Assembly: GCA_013154005.1 (NCBI GenBank)
Contig: JAADDK010000016.1
Coordinates: 1 to 38,302, forward strand
Direction: 5' to 3'
DNA length: 38,302 bases
Source of the DNA: Methanobacteriota archaeon
GTDB lineage: Archaea; Thermoplasmatota; Thermoplasmata; Thermoplasmatales; Aciduliprofundaceae
The notes under the pieces are model-generated. The model was not told where the DNA came from and ran no database searches. It saw only the letters and a list, made by a program, of their open reading frames with translations. The position numbers and the translations under genes were made by a program. Position 1 is the first letter of the stretch; the number at the start of each line of letters is the position of its first letter. This document shows positions 19,323 to 29,156 of this stretch, piece after piece.

Positions 19323-19757
19323 ATGAGTATGGTGGATATTTCCAGCAAGCCCCCCGTCACCCGGGTTGCTCGAGCCCGTGGCACAATAGTGCTGCGCAGC
19401 ACCACAATGGAAGTTATTCGCAAGGGTGAGGTTAAGAAGGGAGACGTTTTCGAAACCGCAAAAATAGCGGGTATGCTGGCGGTTAAACGCGCTCCAGAGC
19501 TGATTCCCCACTGTCATCCCATACCTGTGGAAAGCGTGAAAATAGAGTTTAAAGTGCACGGAAATCGCATCGATGTGGAATGCGAGGTAAAGGCACACTA
19601 CAAAACAGGGGTGGAGATGGAAGCGCTGACCGGAGTGAGCGTTGCGCTGCTGACAATCTGGGACATGGTAAAATACCTGGAAAAGGATGAGCACGGGCAG
19701 TATCCGATGACGCAGATAAAGGATATTGAAGTTCTCGAGAAAATCAAGGGTGAGTGA
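19323..19757 (+). CDS. moaC: Cyclic pyranopterin monophosphate synthase MoaC
   Basis: MVDISSKPPVTRVARARG...KIAGMLAVKRAPELIPHCHPIPVESVKIEF...EALTGVSVALLTIWDM. Confidence 0.96.
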   Translation: MSMVDISSKPPVTRVARARGTIVLRSTTMEVIRKGEVKKGDVFETAKIAGMLAVKRAPELIPHCHPIPVESVKIEFKVHGNRIDVECEVKAHYKTGVEMEALTGVSVALLTIWDMVKYLEKDEHGQYPMTQIKDIEVLEKIKGE

Positions 19758-19758
19758 T

Positions 19759-20265
19759 ATGGGACATAAAGAGCATAAAAAACATCGATATTCTCTGAAC
19801 GTTGGAGTTATAACGGTGTCGTCCACCCGTGACAGGGAAAATGATGTGTCGGGGGCAATTCTAAAAGATAAAATAACCGGGCACGGGCACTCGGTATGCG
19901 GGTACGAGGTGGTAAAAGACGACAAACTTGAGATACTGAGCGCGCTGTTCAACATGCTCAAATCCTGCGATGCGGTGATTGTGAACGGAGGCACGGGCAT
20001 AAGTAGAAAAGATGTAACTTACGATTCTGTGGTTTCCGTGTTTGATAAGGAACTTGTGGGGTTCGGAGAGTTGTTCAGGCTTAAAAGTTATGAGGAGATT
20101 GGCACGCCGGCCATGATGAGCCGGGCCACCGCCGGAGTGGTTGCAGGAAAAATCGTGTTTCTCACGCCGGGCTCGCCGGGCGCGGTGTGCACTGCTTCCG
20201 AGCTGATATTTGCAGAGATAGAGCATATGTGGTACGAACTGCACAAGGAAAAAGGAACTATATGA
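19759..20265 (+). CDS. moaB: Molybdopterin adenylyltransferase-type protein MoaB
   Basis: VGVITVSSTRDRENDVSGAILKDKI...DAVIVNGGTGISRKDVTYDSVV...LTPGSPGAV; ATG at 19759 just after the moaC stop. Confidence 0.94.
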   Translation: MGHKEHKKHRYSLNVGVITVSSTRDRENDVSGAILKDKITGHGHSVCGYEVVKDDKLEILSALFNMLKSCDAVIVNGGTGISRKDVTYDSVVSVFDKELVGFGELFRLKSYEEIGTPAMMSRATAGVVAGKIVFLTPGSPGAVCTASELIFAEIEHMWYELHKEKGTI

Positions 20266-20882
20266 GCCGGGCACTGTATCTTATTCTGGCGGTAATCCCG
20301 GTATTGCTAATCCCGGTTATGGGGTGCACCTGGCTTATTTTTTCAATATATGCGTTGATGCTCTACCTCAAAGAGCCTTTGCAACAGCGCTATGAAAAGC
20401 TCCCGGGTGCACCGACCGTTAAGTATTTTATTGTTTTTCTTTTGTTCGGGCTTCTTACTGAGACATTTGCAATTATTGACAATCTGCCCAGACATCCGAA
20501 TCAGCGAATACTTCTTAATCCCGCTCCGTTCACAGACCTGTACCTTGCGCTCGGATACTATGGCGGATTCGCGCTGGTGTGGAGTATGGTGAGAAAAAAG
20601 TTCAGATTCACTCATACAGAAGTCTTTCTAATAGGTGGAATTTTTGGGATAGTATTTGAACAGACCGGAAAACTTCTTTTAAGTTTGCAGATATTTGCGT
20701 GGCCGTATGTGTTTCTGGTGTATGGTTCGTTTCAGGCCATACCCGCACTGCTTGCAGAAAAAGAAAACAAAGCTTGTCCGGTAAACAAATACTGGAAAAT
20801 CGGAATGGGAATTCTAACAGAGTTTGCATGCTTCGTTTCTGCAGGATTATTTCTGTACCTGCTTTCCATACCACTTCAATGA
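20262..20882 (+). CDS. Multi-pass membrane protein, unknown function
   Basis: ATG overlaps the moaB TGA (ATGA); several hydrophobic segments. Confidence 0.75.
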   Translation: MSRALYLILAVIPVLLIPVMGCTWLIFSIYALMLYLKEPLQQRYEKLPGAPTVKYFIVFLLFGLLTETFAIIDNLPRHPNQRILLNPAPFTDLYLALGYYGGFALVWSMVRKKFRFTHTEVFLIGGIFGIVFEQTGKLLLSLQIFAWPYVFLVYGSFQAIPALLAEKENKACPVNKYWKIGMGILTEFACFVSAGLFLYLLSIPLQ

Positions 20883-21550
20883 AATATCTTATAAATCCTC
20901 CGTGCTTTTTTATCACCGATTCCATTAACCCTTTTCAGCTCAGCAATATTTGCCCGTGCCACTTTCTCGATTGTGCCAAACTCCCGTATCAGTTCTTTAG
21001 CAAGCTTCTCTCCGACAAAAGGAAGTGAGGATAGAACATAAACTTTCCATTCCTCATCACTCATATCCTTGCGGGGTATAGCTTTGCTCCAGAGTTCTTT
21101 AATCTCACCACTGTTTTTACCTTCATTTTCCCGCTTAATAAGGATTCGAATAAACTCCAAAAAAGTATTATCATCAGGCACAGAAAATACCGGAATATTA
21201 TAATTAAACTGGATGTCCTGAAGAGCACCTATTATCTGACCCCATGTCAATCCTGAACTTTCGCTCATTAACTCGACGGGGCCATGAATTAAAAGCAATC
21301 TCCGCACCACCGGTATCCCCAGCACGCCATCCACAAACATCCTCCGCAACTGCTCCCACAACCTATTGTCCTTTATACTGTTTCCAAAATCAGTTAAACT
21401 CTTACGTTCGATGAGCACCCCCTGACCGTCCACCACAACAAAGATATCTCCCACGGGAAGAGGAAGAGAGATAACGTTCTCAAATCCATCAAACATCAAT
21501 TTTTTAATCTTTTTTTCCCGATAATCCAGATAAATTGTGTACCGCATCAC
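20876..21550 (-). CDS. ERCC4/XPF-family nuclease with C-terminal HhH, no helicase domain
   Basis: YLDYREKKIKKLM...LPVGDIFVV...VLIERKSLTDFGNSIKDNRLWEQL; C-terminal SSLPFVGEKLAKELIREFGTIEKVARANIAELKRVNGIGDKKARRIY. Confidence 0.9.
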   Translation of the reverse strand: MMRYTIYLDYREKKIKKLMFDGFENVISLPLPVGDIFVVVDGQGVLIERKSLTDFGNSIKDNRLWEQLRRMFVDGVLGIPVVRRLLLIHGPVELMSESSGLTWGQIIGALQDIQFNYNIPVFSVPDDNTFLEFIRILIKRENEGKNSGEIKELWSKAIPRKDMSDEEWKVYVLSSLPFVGEKLAKELIREFGTIEKVARANIAELKRVNGIGDKKARRIYKIFH

Positions 21551-21630
21551 CTCATAATCGCAAAAATGGATAAAAACCTGTTGTTTTTTAGAAAATCTTT
21601 ATCTACAATAAATGGTATTAAGATAACACA

Positions 21631-24600
21631 ATGACCGAGATGCTAAGGCTCCCATTTATTGGAGAGGAGCGATCAAGAATACTTCTAAAAAAAGGATATG
21701 ATTTGGAAAGAATCCGAAATTCCACTCCAGAGGAGATTTCGGAAATTCTCGGGGTATCTAAATACATAGCATTTTTAATTATAAAAGCAGCCAGAGAGAG
21801 CAACCCTGAAAACGTGCCAGATGAGCTTATTGCCGAAGAGACCCTGTGCCCGGGGTGTGGAGCAATAGTCACCGAACTGGAATATGAATGTGGATCATGT
21901 GGATATGTACTCAAAGACATAAACCCAGTGGAGTACCAAACGTATATGAGCAGATACGTAGAGCTATTTATTGAGATATCAAAAGACCCTGAAAATATAA
22001 AACTGTGGGAAGATTTGAAAAAAATTCTCGAAGCACTTGGCAACATAGAAGAGGCACTGGATGTATCCAGCAAAATTGATTACATAAAATCAGGAATAGT
22101 TCTCTCCACAAAATCAGACATGGAGGAGAAGAAGCTCCCAATTAAAGAGAGCGCTCCAAAAAAGCCAAAATTCAAAAATGGTCTCGTAAATGGGTTTGGA
22201 GTCCAGTTAATAACTGTAGAAAAACGGGTTAGAGCAAGAAGATATCTTGCCATCCTGATTGTACTGGGTATAGTAGCGGGCACATTGATAGGGCTGTACT
22301 TCATGAACTCTCCATTCAAAATAGATGGAAATTTTGATGACTGGAACAGCATACCGGGATACCACACATTCGACTCTCAAATAAAAATTTTCAAAATGGG
22401 CGAATACGGCAACAATTACTATTTCTATATAGCCGGAGACCTGTCCCTTAAACTGGGTGTATCCATATTTGTGGATTCCGATGGAAATCCTGACTCGGGA
22501 TACTGGATGGGAAGTATAGGGGCCGATTATCGACTCCTCATTCACAATATCGGAAACAAACTTCAGGGAACAATCTATTCTTTTGAAGGAAATAATCCTA
22601 CAAACTGGGCATTATGGAAAAATTCAGGTGGCTTTAAAGTGGCCGGATATCACTATGGTATAGAAATGCAGGTTCCCAAAAACATATTTACCAGAAATGC
22701 CGTGGTTATGCTGGTAGACGGCGAGCATAGAGGATACCCCATAGGTCTATTTCACCCTGTTGTGCTCGCAGAGATGGAACTGGGTGGGGGTGTGGTAAAA
22801 AACGGGACTTCAGTAGGCACACTCTACCTCAACAATACATTCAAATCACCCACAAAAATAACCTCAATATCCGTGGACAATATGGGTAATGCCAGCTCAC
22901 TTCATCTTCGGGCAATCATAGACGGAAAAGACATACCTATAAAAGATGGAAAAATACTGCTAAACTCCTCATTAATTCTGGATAAAACGAAGGTGATCCG
23001 CATTGAATATCTTGAGGGAGGCACCTCCGGGTCCACCATACGACTTTCAGTAAAAAATCTGACGGGCGTAAACTCATTTAAATTTGTGACTGGCGATGGA
23101 TATTATGTGAAAAAAGCACCTTCTGCACCAAGAATAGATGGCGTTTTTTACGACTGGGCCCCGTATCGACACAGTGCCCCAGTAAACGATTTGCCGCCCA
23201 ATGTGGACATAGTATCTTACGCCAAATATATGGCAAACAACAACTCATATTTCTATCTTCAAACCAAAGGAGAGATAGCTTCCGGAACAATCATCCCTGT
23301 GTATGGGACTACTGTAAAAGATAGTGATAGAGACACCATACCCGATAACCTTGACCCGTACCCGCACGATTTTAATAACGATGGCATACCCGATGACAAA
23401 AGTTATGTGGTAATTAACGGCACCCGGTACCCGGATGTGGACGGCGATGGCATCCCTGACTATCCACAGGGACCGGATATGTGGCTTAACACAACAATAC
23501 CCAACACCACTGCATTTCCACTGCAGTATCGGGGAAAATTCGTAAGTGTGTATATAGGACCACCAAAAGCGCCTAAACCTGAATATCCGTATGATTACAT
23601 TGAAATATACATAAGCGGCAATAATGGGTATCCCATTGGAGGCATCTATGCTCAGTATCTGTTCCGACTCTACGGACTCTCTGGCACCATCAAAGGATAC
23701 AACTTTTTGGAATACCGAAACGGTAAATTTGTAAACAAAACTCTTAGTTTCGATTTGCATACCAATATTGCCGAAGGCTGGAAACAGCTGGAGATGAAGC
23801 TTCCAATATCAATCACCGGCAGAAACGTGGTTTACAGAATTGTAAGCTATGAAAAACTATGGCAGGATACCGCGCATTTGCCATTTCAAAAATCAAATAA
23901 TATTCCCATGCCCATTCCACATACAAACAAAACCAAGCCCCAAAACTCAACAGAATACATGGCCCCAGGAAAAGACGATTTTGAAGCAGGTGCATACGGA
24001 GAATGGCTAAAACAGAAATTCGGAAATGAAGTGCGGCTCAACACGCTGACCTCTTGGATCTCATCCCTCAATCTTTCAGAGGGAGCAGAGAAAAATCATG
24101 TGTTCACCGCCAGTGATTTCATTGACGGAAACGTATCTCATTTCAAAGAGGAAAAATATGCAGCAAATAAACTCAGAGAACTGAAAAAAGAGGCACCTGA
24201 TAAACCAGTATATAGAGTGCAGTTGCTCAACGAATCAATTTTCAGAGAAGAATGGCAGAATTTAACCATCAAGACAAAAGAATGGGAGATTCTTCACTAT
24301 ACCCATGACCTTGAGAGATACCGGCTCAAGGAATTTGGTTATTTCAGGCCATACAAACCGAACTGGTACGATGCAGATGAGATAAGAACGATAGAGTGGC
24401 TTGTATATAAATTATCTGAAAATCTCTCAGATTGGCATACTGCTTTTGCGGTGGCAAAAGGTATAAAGAGTTTGGACGATGCCCGGCTCGGGCCACTTTA
24501 CATGCCTCATGCACCGAGTACTGAGCTGGGTGCGGGCACGCATGCTGTTACTGTTCATGTGGTAGATTATTACTCAGGAGAATCAGATTGCAACGGAGAA

Positions 24601-25920
24601 AACGATATATATTACTATGTGTGGATAGGCAATGAGGTATTTGAGTCCCCGGAGAGAGATGACCAGAATTCCTGGTCGGGTGATGATGCGTACACAAACT
24701 ATTCCGTGACCGGGGACACCGTTCAGATAGGAATCCATGTTTATGAAGCTGATTCTGGGTTATGCGGCAGTGATGACGATTACGGATACGTTACTTTCAC
24801 ATATAATCTTACCACAAAATTATGGTCTGGTGGAACATCCGCTCCGTATGCATACACAGATGGGCCGGATGGCTGGTGCGATGTATGGTTCCATGTGCAG
24901 AGTGATTCGGATAACAATCCCTCAACCATAAATTATGGTACAGTGGGAGCAGGAACATATGGCTACATCATCCAGGCATACAATGGCAAATCAAATTACA
25001 ACGACCCTTCAGATAACTGGACCTTTTCAATTGATTCAACACTGATCTCAACACATGCCGTTATATATGTGGGAATGGCACCCAACTCCGGCGCAAATTT
25101 CAATATCGCACTTTATGATCCCAATGGCAATGAAAAAGCATCCAGTGCAAGTGCAGGGACGGGTGGCGTGGAAAGAATATTTTACCAGCTTCAACTGGGA
25201 GATACCGCCGGAACATGGACCGCAACAGTATCCATAAATTCAACTGCGGATTACGGAGATTATTATATTTTCCTGTGGTGTGGATATAAGGTAGAATTTT
25301 ACGCTTATACAGACAATGCCGGTCCACATACCCCCATGCACAGCAACAATGGGGTTAACGTCTCCTATGTGGTGGAAGGAGTAACCCATTATGTATGGCC
25401 AAATGATGATTATTACTGGACCGTGTACGTTGACCGCGGCTCATCATACTCCTATGCTGCAGAATCCAATCTCTCCAACGATGCGGGAGGACACAGATGG
25501 ATTTCCCAGACTCCACCCTCAGGGACAATCTCTGCATCCACCACCATCACCGGGCACTACTATGAGCAGTTCTATCTAACCATTAACACCACCTACGATA
25601 CTGGCTACTCATCGGGGCAGCTTTTCGGCGCTGCTAAAAACTATTCGGCACCTGGTTCAGGCTGGTACGATGCGGGCTGTAAGGTAACTATAAAGGTGGA
25701 CTCCCCGGTATCCGACAGTAGCGGTAAAGAATTTGCGTTCACATCATGGACCGGCTCGGGCACGGGCAGTTATTCGGGCACTGCAAATCCAGCTAACTTT
25801 ACAATTCAGGACGTTACCACCGAAACCGCGAACTGGGAGCAGGTTCCAGAGTTCTCAGGGCTCGTATGGGTCGCTCCTGCTCTGGCTCTGCTGTTCATAA
25901 CACGCCGGCGTAGAAAATAA
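21631..25920 (+). CDS. Giant surface protein: cytoplasmic HhH and zinc ribbon, TM, exported beta-rich domains, Ca-binding-like repeats, PEF-CTERM-like C-terminus
   Basis: N-term LPFIGEERSRILLKKGYDLERI...CPGC-x-CGSCG; TM RYLAILIVLGIVAGTLIGLYFM (about 22240-22305); two IDGxFxDW motifs; DSDRDTIPDNLDPYPHDFNNDGIPDD; C-term VPEFSGLVWVAPALALLFITRRRRK. Confidence 0.85.
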   Translation: MTEMLRLPFIGEERSRILLKKGYDLERIRNSTPEEISEILGVSKYIAFLIIKAARESNPENVPDELIAEETLCPGCGAIVTELEYECGSCGYVLKDINPVEYQTYMSRYVELFIEISKDPENIKLWEDLKKILEALGNIEEALDVSSKIDYIKSGIVLSTKSDMEEKKLPIKESAPKKPKFKNGLVNGFGVQLITVEKRVRARRYLAILIVLGIVAGTLIGLYFMNSPFKIDGNFDDWNSIPGYHTFDSQIKIFKMGEYGNNYYFYIAGDLSLKLGVSIFVDSDGNPDSGYWMGSIGADYRLLIHNIGNKLQGTIYSFEGNNPTNWALWKNSGGFKVAGYHYGIEMQVPKNIFTRNAVVMLVDGEHRGYPIGLFHPVVLAEMELGGGVVKNGTSVGTLYLNNTFKSPTKITSISVDNMGNASSLHLRAIIDGKDIPIKDGKILLNSSLILDKTKVIRIEYLEGGTSGSTIRLSVKNLTGVNSFKFVTGDGYYVKKAPSAPRIDGVFYDWAPYRHSAPVNDLPPNVDIVSYAKYMANNNSYFYLQTKGEIASGTIIPVYGTTVKDSDRDTIPDNLDPYPHDFNNDGIPDDKSYVVINGTRYPDVDGDGIPDYPQGPDMWLNTTIPNTTAFPLQYRGKFVSVYIGPPKAPKPEYPYDYIEIYISGNNGYPIGGIYAQYLFRLYGLSGTIKGYNFLEYRNGKFVNKTLSFDLHTNIAEGWKQLEMKLPISITGRNVVYRIVSYEKLWQDTAHLPFQKSNNIPMPIPHTNKTKPQNSTEYMAPGKDDFEAGAYGEWLKQKFGNEVRLNTLTSWISSLNLSEGAEKNHVFTASDFIDGNVSHFKEEKYAANKLRELKKEAPDKPVYRVQLLNESIFREEWQNLTIKTKEWEILHYTHDLERYRLKEFGYFRPYKPNWYDADEIRTIEWLVYKLSENLSDWHTAFAVAKGIKSLDDARLGPLYMPHAPSTELGAGTHAVTVHVVDYYSGESDCNGENDIYYYVWIGNEVFESPERDDQNSWSGDDAYTNYSVTGDTVQIGIHVYEADSGLCGSDDDYGYVTFTYNLTTKLWSGGTSAPYAYTDGPDGWCDVWFHVQSDSDNNPSTINYGTVGAGTYGYIIQAYNGKSNYNDPSDNWTFSIDSTLISTHAVIYVGMAPNSGANFNIALYDPNGNEKASSASAGTGGVERIFYQLQLGDTAGTWTATVSINSTADYGDYYIFLWCGYKVEFYAYTDNAGPHTPMHSNNGVNVSYVVEGVTHYVWPNDDYYWTVYVDRGSSYSYAAESNLSNDAGGHRWISQTPPSGTISASTTITGHYYEQFYLTINTTYDTGYSSGQLFGAAKNYSAPGSGWYDAGCKVTIKVDSPVSDSSGKEFAFTSWTGSGTGSYSGTANPANFTIQDVTTETANWEQVPEFSGLVWVAPALALLFITRRRRK

Positions 25921-25991
25921 CGAAACTCGTTTTTTCTTCTATTTCTGTGAAAACTTAATATTCATAATTGCGATATCCCGGCGGTGATGTT

Positions 25992-27077
25992 ATGATAGAG
26001 AATACCCCCAAACTGTTCATTCCCGGACCCACGGAAGTGGATGAGAGAGTTCGTCTCGTTATGGCTCAGAGAGTGATTGGACACCGCACCTCCGAGATGA
26101 CAGATCTCTACGGAGGTATAGTGGAAAAACTGCAGAAATTCTTCGGCACCAAGCACTACGCTCTGGTTTTCACGTCCAGCGGCTCCGGTGTTATGGAGGG
26201 CACCATAAGAAATCTGGCTGCAAAGCATGTGCTGCACGGTGCCTGCGGCGCGTTCAGCAAGCGCTGGTACGAGATGAGCCTTGCCAACGATAAAGAAGCG
26301 GACCTTGTATGGGCCGACTGGGGCAAGGCAGTGAAACCGGAGATGATTGCCGAAGCCATGGAGAAGAAAAAATACGAGCTTCTGGCACAGATACACAATG
26401 AGACTAGCACGGGTGTGCGCAATCCAACCGACGAAATTGCAAAAATAGCCCACGAGAATGACACGCTAATCGCCATAGACGCGGTGTCCTCGCTGGGCGG
26501 AGATATGATTAAGATTGATAACTACGACGTGGTTATCGCATCATCTCAGAAAGCACTTGCACTCCCTCCGGGTCTGGCAGTGGCGTTTGTCAGCGAGGAC
26601 GCGATGGAGAGAAGCAGGAACATGAAGAACAAGGGTTTCTATTTCGATTTTGTGCGCATGCTGGCAAGATACGAGAAAAACAAACAGCATCCGTCCACGC
26701 CGGCAGTTTCTCTGCTATACGCCATGGACATGCAGCTGGACCTGATGCTCAAAGAAGGCTATCAGGGCAGGTACGAAAGGCACCTGAAGATGCAGAAACT
26801 GGTGCACAACTGGGTGAAGAAGCGCGGTTTTGAGTTTTTCGCCGAGCCGGGATACGAGAGCGTGACCGTGACGACGATAAAGAACACTCACGGCATATCC
26901 GTCAAGGAGCTCAACAAAGAGCTGATAAAAAGAGGTATGATGCTGTCCAACGGCTACGGCTCGAATTTGAAAGAAAAGACATTCCGCATTGCGCACATGG
27001 GCCAGCTCACACCTGCAGATATTATGGCTCTCCTCGACAGTGTGGACGAGATTCTGGAATCTTGGGGGGTGTACTAA
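25992..27077 (+). CDS. Class V aminotransferase (serine-pyruvate/alanine-glyoxylate type)
   Basis: KLFIPGPTEVDERVRLVMAQRVIGHRTSEMTDLY, ...AIDAVSSLGGDMIKIDNYDVVIASSQKALALPPGLAV (PLP Lys); ATG at 25992. Confidence 0.93.
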   Translation: MIENTPKLFIPGPTEVDERVRLVMAQRVIGHRTSEMTDLYGGIVEKLQKFFGTKHYALVFTSSGSGVMEGTIRNLAAKHVLHGACGAFSKRWYEMSLANDKEADLVWADWGKAVKPEMIAEAMEKKKYELLAQIHNETSTGVRNPTDEIAKIAHENDTLIAIDAVSSLGGDMIKIDNYDVVIASSQKALALPPGLAVAFVSEDAMERSRNMKNKGFYFDFVRMLARYEKNKQHPSTPAVSLLYAMDMQLDLMLKEGYQGRYERHLKMQKLVHNWVKKRGFEFFAEPGYESVTVTTIKNTHGISVKELNKELIKRGMMLSNGYGSNLKEKTFRIAHMGQLTPADIMALLDSVDEILESWGVY

Positions 27078-27992
27078 ATGAAAGTGGGCATATGTGATGC
27101 GCTGGCCAAGGAAAGTTTTGAGGTGCTCCGCAGCAGGGGCATTGAAGTGCTGGACCTCTCTTCAATTCCCAAAGATGAGCTCATCAATCACGTAGCGGAG
27201 CTCGACGCAATAATCGTTCGTTCGGCCACCAAGGTTCGCAGAGAGATGATTGATGCTGCGAAAAATCTAAAGGTGATCGGCAGAGCGGGCGTGGGACTGG
27301 ACAACATAGATGTCGAGTACGCAAAGAGCAAGGGCATAAAGGTACTCAATACCCCGGGTGCAACGAGCATAAGCGTGGCCGAGCTCACCATCGGACTGAT
27401 TTTAGCAGTGATGCGCAAAATTGCCTACGCAGATAGAGAGATGCGCAAGGGTGCCTGGCCCAAGAAGAAGTGCAAGGGCATAGAGATGTACGGCAAGACG
27501 CTGGGCGTGATAGGCATAGGCAGAATTGGCAGAGAGGTTGTGAAAAGAGCCCGTGCTTTCGGAATGCGCGTCATTTACTATGATGTGTTCAAGCTCAGTG
27601 ACGAGCAGGCCCGCGAGCTGGGCGTGGAGTTCAGAGAACTCGACTCGCTTCTTGCAGAATCCGATGTGGTCTCTCTGCATGTGCCGCTTCTTCCAGAGAC
27701 CAAGCATCTCATCAACAAAGAGAGATTGGAGAAGATGAAAGACGGCGCGATTCTCATCAACGCAGCCCGGGGCGGCATAGTGGACGAAGAGGCACTTTAC
27801 GATGCGCTTAAATCGGGCAAACTGTACGGTGCGGCGCTGGACGTTTACGAGCACGAGCCACTGAAAGAGAGCAAACTGTTCGAGCTGGATAATGTGGTGC
27901 TCACACCCCACATAGGCGCTCAGGCCAAGGAAGGGCAGGCGCGCGCGGGTATAGAGATTGCAGAGAAGGTTGCCGACGCACTTCTCTCCTGA
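27078..27992 (+). CDS. serA: D-3-phosphoglycerate dehydrogenase-type oxidoreductase
   Basis: AIIVRSATKVRREMIDAAKNLKVIGRAGVGLDNIDVEYAKSKGIKVLNTPGA, GKTLGVIGIGRIGREV, NAARGGIVDEEAL; abuts the aminotransferase. Confidence 0.92.
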   Translation: MKVGICDALAKESFEVLRSRGIEVLDLSSIPKDELINHVAELDAIIVRSATKVRREMIDAAKNLKVIGRAGVGLDNIDVEYAKSKGIKVLNTPGATSISVAELTIGLILAVMRKIAYADREMRKGAWPKKKCKGIEMYGKTLGVIGIGRIGREVVKRARAFGMRVIYYDVFKLSDEQARELGVEFRELDSLLAESDVVSLHVPLLPETKHLINKERLEKMKDGAILINAARGGIVDEEALYDALKSGKLYGAALDVYEHEPLKESKLFELDNVVLTPHIGAQAKEGQARAGIEIAEKVADALLS

Positions 27993-27997
27993 TTTTT

Positions 27998-28726
27998 TTG
28001 GAGTGTCCACAGTTGACACGAACCTACCCGGAACGAAAATACCGTGAGCTCAGAGGAAAACGCCGGGTTCGTGCACTTTCATTTTTTATCCTATCGTTCG
28101 TGCTGTTTTTAACGGCCATATACATTTCATTTCGAGCAGGTTCTCAACAGCATGGTATTATAATATCCCTGGCAACTCTGCTCTCTGGCTTAATCTTTGC
28201 ATTACTTGGAAAAAGGGCACTTAAAATCAGCGCGGAGGAGCGTATATATCGAGCCGGAGCAATGGGTGAAAAGCAGTTCAAAAAGATTCTGAGCCAAACA
28301 GATGGATACAAATTTTACGGTGTGCCTCTCAAATACGGTGATATTGACGCGCTGCTCATCAGCAAGCGGGGTGTGTTCGCATTTGAAGTAAAAAACTATT
28401 CTGGAGAAATTCACTGTGAGTCAGGCATATGGTATCGGATACTCAGAGGAAAAAAAGAACATATAAACTCACCATCGGAAGAGGCACTCAGGCATGCCAA
28501 CGCACTATCACGATTACTTGAAAATTGCGGAATTCACACCCATGTGAGGCCCGTGGTGGTGTTTATGAATGCGCAGGGAAGGTTGCAAATCCACAGATGC
28601 TCAGTGACCGTGATTCATGATAAAGAGCTCCTCCCTTTTCTAAGCAAATTCCCGCCAATCCTGAGAAAAAATGACAAAAAGAGCATTGCAAAATGTGTGA
28701 AAGAACAAATGTTCCGAAACTATTAA
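27998..28726 (+). CDS. NERD (nuclease-related) domain membrane protein
   Basis: Two TM segments, then GAMGEKQFKKIL...KYGDIDALLISKRGVFAFEVKNYSG; start codon uncertain (TTG at 27998 or 28013). Confidence 0.82.
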   Translation: MECPQLTRTYPERKYRELRGKRRVRALSFFILSFVLFLTAIYISFRAGSQQHGIIISLATLLSGLIFALLGKRALKISAEERIYRAGAMGEKQFKKILSQTDGYKFYGVPLKYGDIDALLISKRGVFAFEVKNYSGEIHCESGIWYRILRGKKEHINSPSEEALRHANALSRLLENCGIHTHVRPVVVFMNAQGRLQIHRCSVTVIHDKELLPFLSKFPPILRKNDKKSIAKCVKEQMFRNY

Positions 28727-28751
28727 AAGGAACCTTTAAGATTTTGAATTA

Positions 28752-29156
28752 TTGGCTCATAAATACAAGAGCTACAAAGTATATCGAGTAATCATCTTAA
28801 ATATGCTAGCGCATGCTCTAAACATCAACATATATCAGAGTCACCTCGACGAAAAGATAAATAGCATACTGGCCAAAGCAAAATACGAAATTTCCAAGTC
28901 GGATATAAGACATGAGATACGGAGCAATCACAAAATGACAGAAAAGGTGCTTAAAGAACTCGAAGAAGAAGGTCTAATATATCTTGAAACGTCGGGAAAA
29001 AAGACCCTGGTGAAAATAACAAGAAAGGGGATATTTCATCTCAGGAAATGGAATAGATTCTACATGGAACTTTACAGGGAGCAATTAAAGGACCACTACA
29101 AATATGTCGGATATCCAGAGTGGCTCACGGGAGATGATCCGGACGGGGTGCAATAA
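28752..29156 (+). CDS. Winged-helix protein
   Basis: SDIRHEIRSNHKMTEKVLKELEEEGLIYLETSGKKTLVKITRKG; start may be ATG at 28803. Confidence 0.7.
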   Translation: MAHKYKSYKVYRVIILNMLAHALNINIYQSHLDEKINSILAKAKYEISKSDIRHEIRSNHKMTEKVLKELEEEGLIYLETSGKKTLVKITRKGIFHLRKWNRFYMELYREQLKDHYKYVGYPEWLTGDDPDGVQ

